This document shows, one piece after another, positions 56,584 to 64,000 of a stretch of DNA of 64,000 nucleotides (within the stretch, counting starts at the first letter, position 1; every line of letters starts with the position of its first letter). The DNA lies in assembly GCA_023014335.1 (NCBI GenBank), contig JAECYW010000005.1:2356001-2420000 (forward strand). Reading direction: 5' to 3'. The notes beneath the pieces are model-generated. The model did no database searches, had not been told where the DNA came from, and saw nothing but the letters and a program-made list of their open reading frames with translations. This stretch comes from Galerina marginata (lineage: Eukaryota > Basidiomycota > Agaricomycetes > Agaricales > Galerinaceae). The position numbers and the translations under genes were made by a program.

Positions 56584-59500
56584 TGAGCCGCTTCCCGTTT
56601 CAGACGCAGTCGCTGTGTTGTCGTGGTTACGATATGTGAGGAAAGCGAAAGCGCTAGAACCTAGAGGCTGGGGCTCTGCAACCGAATTCGAAACCGAAGA
56701 AATATTAATAAGACGATGATCTTTATCTATGGAATATGTAACACAGCAACATATTGTGTATCAAATGTGCGTTATGTAAAAACTAAAAGCAACATTCATT
56801 TCAAGTTGCAGGCCTACATACGCAATGCAGGGCGTCCTCCCGATTCCACGATCACTTGCTCTCGGAATGCGCCACACTGCTTTCTTGGCAAGTATGTACA
56901 CTACAACAAATGCAAGTAGCCCCAGACGGCACTCGATCGTAATCAGGGATGTAAATGGCCCAGGCCCAGGCGCTCGACATCTCCAACGACGCTCACACGC
57001 TTGCCGTTACGGCGACGACTGTCTAAATTGCAACATCAATGAGCATGCCGGCACTGGTTTACTTCTGGTTAGACTCGTACGCTACCTGCGCAGTGCCGCT
57101 CGATTTGGTGTTGAGTCTGGCGGGTCGCGGATGCGCTGGAAAAATGGAGGCGGGCGCCGACGTCGCGACCGCTTGGTGCTGAATGTGGGACGATAGTTCG
57201 CATGTTGGGCTGCGATCGACGTCCGAAGGTCGGATAGGCCGCTAATGGGATACAAATAGAGCGCGCCTGGAGCATGAGGGGAGACTTTGCTTTGGAGCAG
57301 GTATGATTCAATTCTAAATCACCGTGACTATAGTTGGGCAGGCGGCTTTTTGGCACCACTTTCCAGGTCTTCTCATTTCGAGCTAAACATTGCTCCCCCG
57401 TGATCTACAGCATCATGATTTGGCAATGGCGATTACCAAGTCAAAAATTTACGTCGACTTGAAAAAGATACTAACCCTTTATCATAATATCCGGGTACTC
57501 CGCGGAGGGCTACGTCTGGTTCAAGAAAGCCTCGTCCGTGCCTACATCGACTACTGCAGCACCGCAATATTTAAGTGGCAATCACCCAATGCGGAGCAGA
57601 TGTCGGTGCGACGGTCCCGCACAAACGACGCCAGGCTCAGGCACGATGTCCGCCCCGAAAGAACCTTAAAAATTAAACCCAGAAATGACGGCATGAACAT
57701 CAGTCCCTGCCCCTCGTCTCGTTTTGGTTATATGCTCTTCAGGATACAGTCTTGACTCTTGAGGAAAGATCAAGAATTGCGACGTTGTTGGCTGAGTAGG
57801 ACCTTCGTCGGACCCTCAGGTTCAAGCACAGAACGGTGGCGGCCTGCGGGACGTGCCGTACGACCGCACGCGTCGTGCCTTCAGAAAGTTTGAGCTGGTG
57901 ACCACTGCTCATTCCAGAGTAATCGGTCCAAAACCATCGAGATTGTCGCTGGTCCTGTCAGACAACCATGCCACAGCTGCGGTCAGCTGCAGGGAACGCG
58001 GTTCCGAACGTGCGTCACTCCCATCCATGTTAAATTAAATAGGCGCACTGACTTAAGGGGTGCAGGCGTATATATATAACTAGGCTATAAGTAAGTAAGG
58101 AAACATCACGACCTGGCGACCCCGAGGCAGTGATGGTAATAAAAAAGTGGAGCCGACGATTGGATGTAGTGGTAGACGCTCAGCCTTGGCGCTCCTTGGC
58201 GCATAGATTTACCCGTTGTACGTACCACAAGACGATGGTGGGGTTAAATCCATTGCAACTTCATTTGCTAATCCACTATCAGACGACATGAACATATTTA
58301 TAACTATTTGTGAGTTCCATTCAAAATACCTGGCAGTTGTGCAGCACCAACTTATTCTTCGTAATATCGTATGCGCTTGGACAATGATGAGTACCTCCAA
58401 GATGAATGGTACCCTCTTACAAGATGTCCGCACAATATCTGACAGAGTTTACAGAGTTTAGAACGTGAGGTCACCCTCAGATCTCCACATGAATCTGGAC
58501 TCGGAAGCCCAGCCTTATCCCGGCCCTTTGCTATCTTGAAATTGAACTTCTACGCAATCTATTCGGTCAACTTTCTTATCAAGGAGACTGGTATCTAGTC
58601 CGCATAATGTGTTAGGGCGAGGGTGGGTATGCGTTCCTGGTGCTTCACACCGTCTATGGCGGTACTGTCAACTTACTTGGATTCTGAAAGTTTCACGCCT
58701 CTATTATCGATAGGCCTCAATGAGAGCCGACAATCACCCATGACCTCGCTTGAAGAGGATATACCCAACCGAGCGATCGTTTTCTACTTATTTTCAGCTA
58801 TCCAGAGTATTTACCACTCTTTCGATGGCTTCACGCAGCTATTATAAGATTCAGATTACGAGGAGGGCCGGCTTCCGGAGACGAAGGTGTCAATGCGATT
58901 AACTTGATCTTCTACCGCGATACTTGAGGATACTACCAACGAGAATTTCTACCGCGTACATCAGTGCCATGTAACGACTGCTCCTCGTGCGCCTGTAGCT
59001 TCTTTTACACCGATGAAACCGGTGGATGATAAGAAAGCAGTCTGGTTCCGGGTCCGGACCTTCGTACCGGAATCCCTGAATGAACGCAGGTAGTTAAGGA
59101 AGTTAGGAACAGTAAACGTCGTCCATACAATCACGCGTGCGTTCGTGTCATATGAATCTTATGGACTGCCAGAAACTTGGTGTGCATTTAAATGGTCGTG
59201 GAGTCAAGCTGGTGCAGTGTATGATATATAAGATTGCCTGATAAACCAACCCAGTTCAAGTTCCTTTCTTAAGGATCGTGAGACGCATTCAATGGTAAAA
59301 ATCATTGACCCCCCTTTTTGTTAGAGAGGCAAAAGGAGCACCTAAATGGGTATACGCGTCTCATATTAGCCTGTTAGCGTTTAATATGGTGCTGTGCAGT
59401 TCCATAGGGAGATACATTTAGTTCATTAAGAAATTAAGAGATTAACATGGACGGATATGAAATTAATTTAGATAAGAAACTCTCATGAAGCGTCGGAACA

Positions 59501-62500
59501 CTTAAGTAAACAAGTTTCGCAGCTTCCAAGAAAGTTTCAAAGTGCATGGAAGCCATAAGGCCAATAACCAGAGATTAAGCTTAGAAACCTTCTAGACCCT
59601 AAGAAGTACTATGGTTTGACACAATCTTGATTCAGAGAAATACCAGGACATTGCAACACGACAAGTATTTCTGTGGAACTGACAATCGCACGCAGTCGTA
59701 AGCTTATTGAGAATTATAAAAACAAATTGAAGCCTAAACATCCCAAACCCTATCGGAACCTCGTTCCGGTGATGGTATTTGTGGGCATTTGTTGATCGCC
59801 CATGCGATTTGCAAGTACCTTCTCGGCGCTTAGATTGTCCTGGTCAAAAAAAGCGTGGAGTGTAACGTGGTTCCGATTTCCGTGGAACCCACTGGTAAAT
59901 TTCCGAGTCGCAAAGAGAGAATGGACTTAGCAGGAAACGTTTCTCGAATAGGCATGCTGGTCGCGAGTTATTTTTAGAATTTAATCTGCTGACGTCAAGA
60001 TATGGCTGCGTCTCTGCTCTTGCGTTGGTCGTCGGGCATATAAAAATTGGGGCTCAGGTCGACCGCGGTGGTCACCCAGGAATTCCGTGGGCTGTCGAAT
60101 ACGCGACCCTTTCCCAACATCCGTGAGCGACAAAACACAGGGTGGGCTAATGTGGGGTGTTGGGCCGGTACCGTTGTCCATGGAACTTGCAAAGAAGACC
60201 GAACGAAAAGGGTGGACAACTTGAAATCGGCGGTGAACTAGATAGATAAGCATTTTTAACCTGGTCGACTGTCCGGTCTTGGGGGTATCAAGGCCGTTTT
60301 GCGCCATCGTGACCCACGGTGGGAAGCACGAACTTGTCGGTGTGTAGATCCGATATTTCTCTAAGTATAAGCTATTCCGTGAAGGATCTTCTCTGTCCAG
60401 GTCCAGCCTCTTCACTTGGGTTAACTGACAGTTTATGAGACGGAAATGAACCTGGAAATGAGGACTATTGCCAGTCGACCTTTTCAGGCTGGCATAGTTT
60501 GAAGTCTCCGTGTCTGGCTACCAGTCTACCATCTTAATCCATTTCAGAAGTAGATAGTCTTTTCTCGTCTGAATGGTATCCAGACCAAGTTGGCAGCGCT
60601 TCTCTTTTCATGGAAGAGTTGAAGGGCGGAACCCGTGGCATTTCTTCCTGAAATTAATTTTCGTTCCCACCTCTGCCTTCATGGCTACTAGAGAAAGAAA
60701 AACTTACTTATGAGGATCAAGTCGCGAGAGCGACCCACTCTTGGCCTTCTTTGTATCTCCGGAGAGCCGCGCAACTCACGGTCATTGGCTTGTCCAAGGC
60801 GAACACTGGGAGCTGTTTGATTGAATTTTGTATAGTTCTCCCAATATTTCGACGTGATTCTCCGAGAACTTCTCGCACCGTTTAATTTTAACCAACGAAT
60901 CGCTAAAAATTGGTGGTTTTGCGTGCCGTACTCTCATGCGCACCAAAATACATATAGACGGGTCAACTAGGGTATTATCAAGAAATCAAGCGCTTTGGCG
61001 AAAAAGAGTTAACTGTGCTTCCTCGTCGCTCGGACAATCATATTCCTTTAGTTTTGCATTGTGCCCACCTGTCAACAATTTTGCAGACACTCAAGACTCA
61101 CATGTCTTTAGCCGACGAAGATCTACCCATTGACTTTCCCTCAGGGATACGACGGCGGTCAGAGAGAGCGTGGATGCTGAAACGCAAATCGGTGAACCTT
61201 CAAATATTTTCACCAGCAAACGTCAGACGATTTCGAAACATTGGCGGAGAAGCTGCTACTAATTAGGTCAATGCGATGCATGGTGAAGAAAATTTCTCGC
61301 TCACGACTTCTTCGATACTCATGGATCTCATGTGAACACCACGGCCGAGCGAATTATAGTTCACGGCGCTCGTATTTTTTTAATGCACGGTATGCGACCC
61401 GAAGTCAGACATGCCAATGGACCCGCAACTCCTTCGAACACATGGACACACAGTCAACACCTAGGCGTTGGTTATGCCCACTTAAAAGTACGTTACAAGC
61501 ACATACAATTGTATCGCGTGTCGGGTATTCCCTTCGTCGAATGGCTTCTAAATGGATGTCACAGTTTATGGTAAAGGCTGGAATGACAGAGCACAGATAC
61601 GTATCGCCGATCTGGAAACTGGTGAAATTGGCAGATCTCAAGGTTCCCGGTTCCTTGAGACGTGAGATTGAGAGTGATATATGTGTCGCCAGATTTTGAG
61701 TTGTATGGTGTGTGACTGAGGGGAGTAGAAGAGCCCAGGAATAGCACATTGGGAAAAGGAGCCTAGTTTGACAATTAAGTGGGAAGAAACGAGAGCGGAA
61801 CGAGGTGTCTTCTCGGGGTTAATAGAGGGCTCTTGCAAGGATCCTTCGCCTAGGATGACCGCGAGAATTTCAACAGAACCATGCGAAGAGACTTTCGATG
61901 ATGGAGAATGCCGAGTGGTCCTCTCGTTTTCTCCTCCCACCACAGGGTCCGGATCCTTACCAGCCACACCCCACAGTTATAGTCAATCATGTCCAGGAAC
62001 ATGACCAGAATAGGGTATCTGGTACATAGACGAAGTGTACCCCAGATTCAATTGGTATTTTCCTAGCCAAAGCACGAAGGCACGACCGGTCCGATAGATA
62101 AAAACATAAATTAATTACCATCCACCAAGGAGTAGGGAGAAATTCCGCAGTACGTCACCAACTCGAAAAGTGGGCGTGAAAAATAACCTTTTACAGTCCT
62201 CAGAGCGATAGCGCAGTGAATTTAACATAAAAAGGTTCCACTTCCACCAGACATTATCAAAGTTCAAACGAGACCAAGTTTCGTAAAACCATAAACAGAT
62301 CTTCCTTTCTATCTTCAAAGGGTCTTCGCTTGGGGATCCAAACAACACATGACTGCATTTCCTGGGGTAGATTTAAACAATCTGACCGGTAGTTGGCGAA
62401 TGAGCACTGAAGAGTTCTTTAAGAATCCACGTGTCCAGACAAGTCGGGATGAAAGTAATCTCCTTCCTGGGGTGATTTGTTTAATTTTTGTGGGTGAAAA

Positions 62501-62782
62501 GTTGGACGGGGTTGGCTAACCGGCCCGCCAGATCCGCGAACCCACGCAGTAAATTCGGCGACTCCCATGTTTAAGCAAGATGGACATTTAAAAGATAGGC
62601 AAAAGCGAGTGGGTCTCTCCCGAGAGCGCGGCCTGTCATTCAAGTCATTAGTCTGATTACCGAGGCCCGAAGTCGAGAATTGGTATTTTGCTCTCAGTGG
62701 CGCCTATACCACAACGTCGCAATCGCAGAGTAAAAGACACTCCAACGGCAAAGGATTTACTCTGTAACCCTCCCTGTCGTCT
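56584..62782. other. Gene-poor region
   Basis: About 6.2 kb without a gene I can support. The most coding-like parts are at 57421-57600 (DLKKILTLYHNIRVLRGG frame, +) and 61015-61574 (+), where frames read MSLADEDLPIDFP and LAHDFFDTHGSHVNTTAERI, but splice models do not close and no family is recognised. No RNA gene or intact transposon seen. Confidence 0.35.
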
Positions 62783-63489
62783 TTACTCTTCCGGTCCAGT
62801 CATCATCCAGCTTACTAACAGATAAAGGAAGAAATAACAGGCTGACAAGGGGAAAATAATGTCGGATGGAGAGTGTGTAGGATAGTTGTGGCGTTCGGAG
62901 TCAATCCTAGCGAAACCAGCGTCGAACTGATGATAGAGAAATTCCACGGTCCGAGCAGAAGAGAAATGAGGTGATCGATGGATCTCAGAGCGAAACAGAA
63001 AAAGGACGGTGCCGTCTTGCTGGTTACGATCGGCTGGAACCTTCAAAAGTGCTCCTAGTCGGGAAAATTCTCCAAGTTCTTCTTTGGGCAATTCAACGAA
63101 ACTGTGTTTTTTTTAGTTGCGAAATAGTCAGAGGGAGGAGAAGCAAGAACAGCTGGAAAGTTCCGATCTCAAGTCGAAGCGAGGTGAAATGGGCAGGAAA
63201 CAGTGTTTATCGACGTTGACCTAGTCCAATGCCGCGAGAAGGACAAATGATTTGATTCGCGAATGTGTGTTGATGCAACTCGGTGGTTCCCTCATGATGA
63301 GTGGCACTGTGGCAGGCAATCCACACACGAGGTAAATGACGCCTTCACAGAAAACTTGATTACTGGAGACGTATTCACATACCTCATTATTGAATTTAGA
63401 AGAAATGGAATGATCCGAATTTGAAGAAAATAAGGGGAAGAATGTTCTGTAGACTCAAGGTTGATGAATAGTGCCCTGTCCAATGGCAC
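62783..63489 (-). CDS. Probable membrane protein, 3' part of a gene at the window edge
   Basis: Not recognised, and incomplete. The last exon (62783-63101) begins after a good acceptor (aacacag) and reads FVELPKEELGEFSRLGALLK, then FLFRSEIHRSP, ending in a hydrophobic segment (IIFPLSACYFFLYLLVSWMM) and GPEE. Upstream on the same strand, segments bounded by splice-like sites carry further hydrophobic stretches (FCEGVIYLVCGLPATVPLIM at about 63340-63280; LSLAVGVVATLTA at about 63580-63545). This suggests a multi-pass protein whose 5' exons continue toward or past the right edge. The full exon chain could not be closed, so the upper boundary is only indicative. Confidence 0.35.
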
Positions 63490-64000
63490 AGCAGCATGTG
63501 ACGATTGGGGTTACTTCGCTTTGTGCTCACCTCAATAGTCTGCCGTTAAAGTAGCGACGACACCCACAGCTAACGATAAAGTCCATCTACGTCGGATATT
63601 CTGGTCGATTAACCACGCAAGGTAGCAGGAGTGTGAAATTTACCAATACTTAAGCACATGTGTGAACGGATATCGGGAAGAATTCTGAGGACACCGACAA
63701 CAAGAACAGCGGTAGATCCTGGCACATGAGGTCAGACAAAACTTCGTGCCTTTGAGAGAATAGGCGATTAAAGCATTAAGCACTGAATCGAATAGGTAAC
63801 GAGATGTTGAAAAAAACCCATCGGTTCACATATTAAGCGTCCCAGTAAGGCCATTGACCCTCAAGGGGTCTGCAAGGAGTCGGTAGTGTTAAGTTGATCC
63901 TCATCAACGATTGGGCTCCAACCACCGAAGGTCGAGCAGAGAGTTTCAAAATTCTGTTTGGAATAAGAGGACTGGTCAGGCTACTTGAACTTCGAAATAT

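Noticed and set aside
1..64000. CRISPR arrays, bacterial operons, rRNA genes
   Set aside because: No regularly spaced repeats, no rRNA-like sequence, and spliced eukaryotic genes throughout the coding regions.

Overview
The window looks like nuclear DNA of a filamentous basidiomycete, most likely a wood- or litter-decaying agaricomycete. The evidence is the intron style (dozens of GT-AG introns, nearly all 45-75 nt), a tandem pair of AA9 lytic polysaccharide monooxygenases, a short secreted tyrosinase, and several lineage-type families (F-box proteins, kinase-like proteins, multi-pass membrane proteins). Exon models were built by hand from splice motifs and protein continuity. For nearly all named genes the exon lengths sum to a multiple of three, which is the main internal check.

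Region 1 (0-36.8 kb) is gene-dense. In order it holds: a tandem pair of multi-pass membrane proteins (+); SEC24 (-) with an N-terminal WW domain; a small unrecognised gene (-); an F-box/zinc protein (-); two AA9 LPMOs in tandem (-); a secreted tyrosinase (-); a possible Clp1-like gene (+); YRA1/ALYREF (-) divergent from the RNA polymerase III subunit C31 (RPC7) gene (+); two kinase-like genes in tandem (-); a conserved-looking unknown (-); a coiled-coil protein with a Tyr/Pro/Gln-rich tail (-); a RUD3/GMAP210 golgin (-); an F-box protein (+). DUS1 (-) follows at 36.8-38.1 kb. Housekeeping genes (COPII, mRNA export, Pol III, Golgi tethering, tRNA modification) are interleaved with duplicated lineage-type families. 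Three gene pairs are recent-looking tandem duplications with conserved exon structure.

Region 2 (38.1-50.9 kb) is gene-poor. It holds a ~300 bp foldback element with ~70 bp terminal inverted repeats, a ~375 bp direct repeat, microsatellites and coding relics.

Region 3 (50.9-56.6 kb) is a GC-rich divergent pair: a zinc-dependent polyol dehydrogenase with poly-Gln and poly-Ser insertions, and a KduD-like short-chain dehydrogenase with a 2.2 kb intron. The shared promoter suggests coordinated sugar-alcohol/keto-sugar metabolism.

Region 4 (56.6-64 kb) is again gene-poor, with a probable partial membrane protein gene at the right edge. I did not find an obvious new defence or mobile system. The most unusual signals are the WW-SEC24 fusion, the giant SDR intron, the long YRA1 intron, the transparent 45-nt intron in the membrane-protein pair, and the foldback element.
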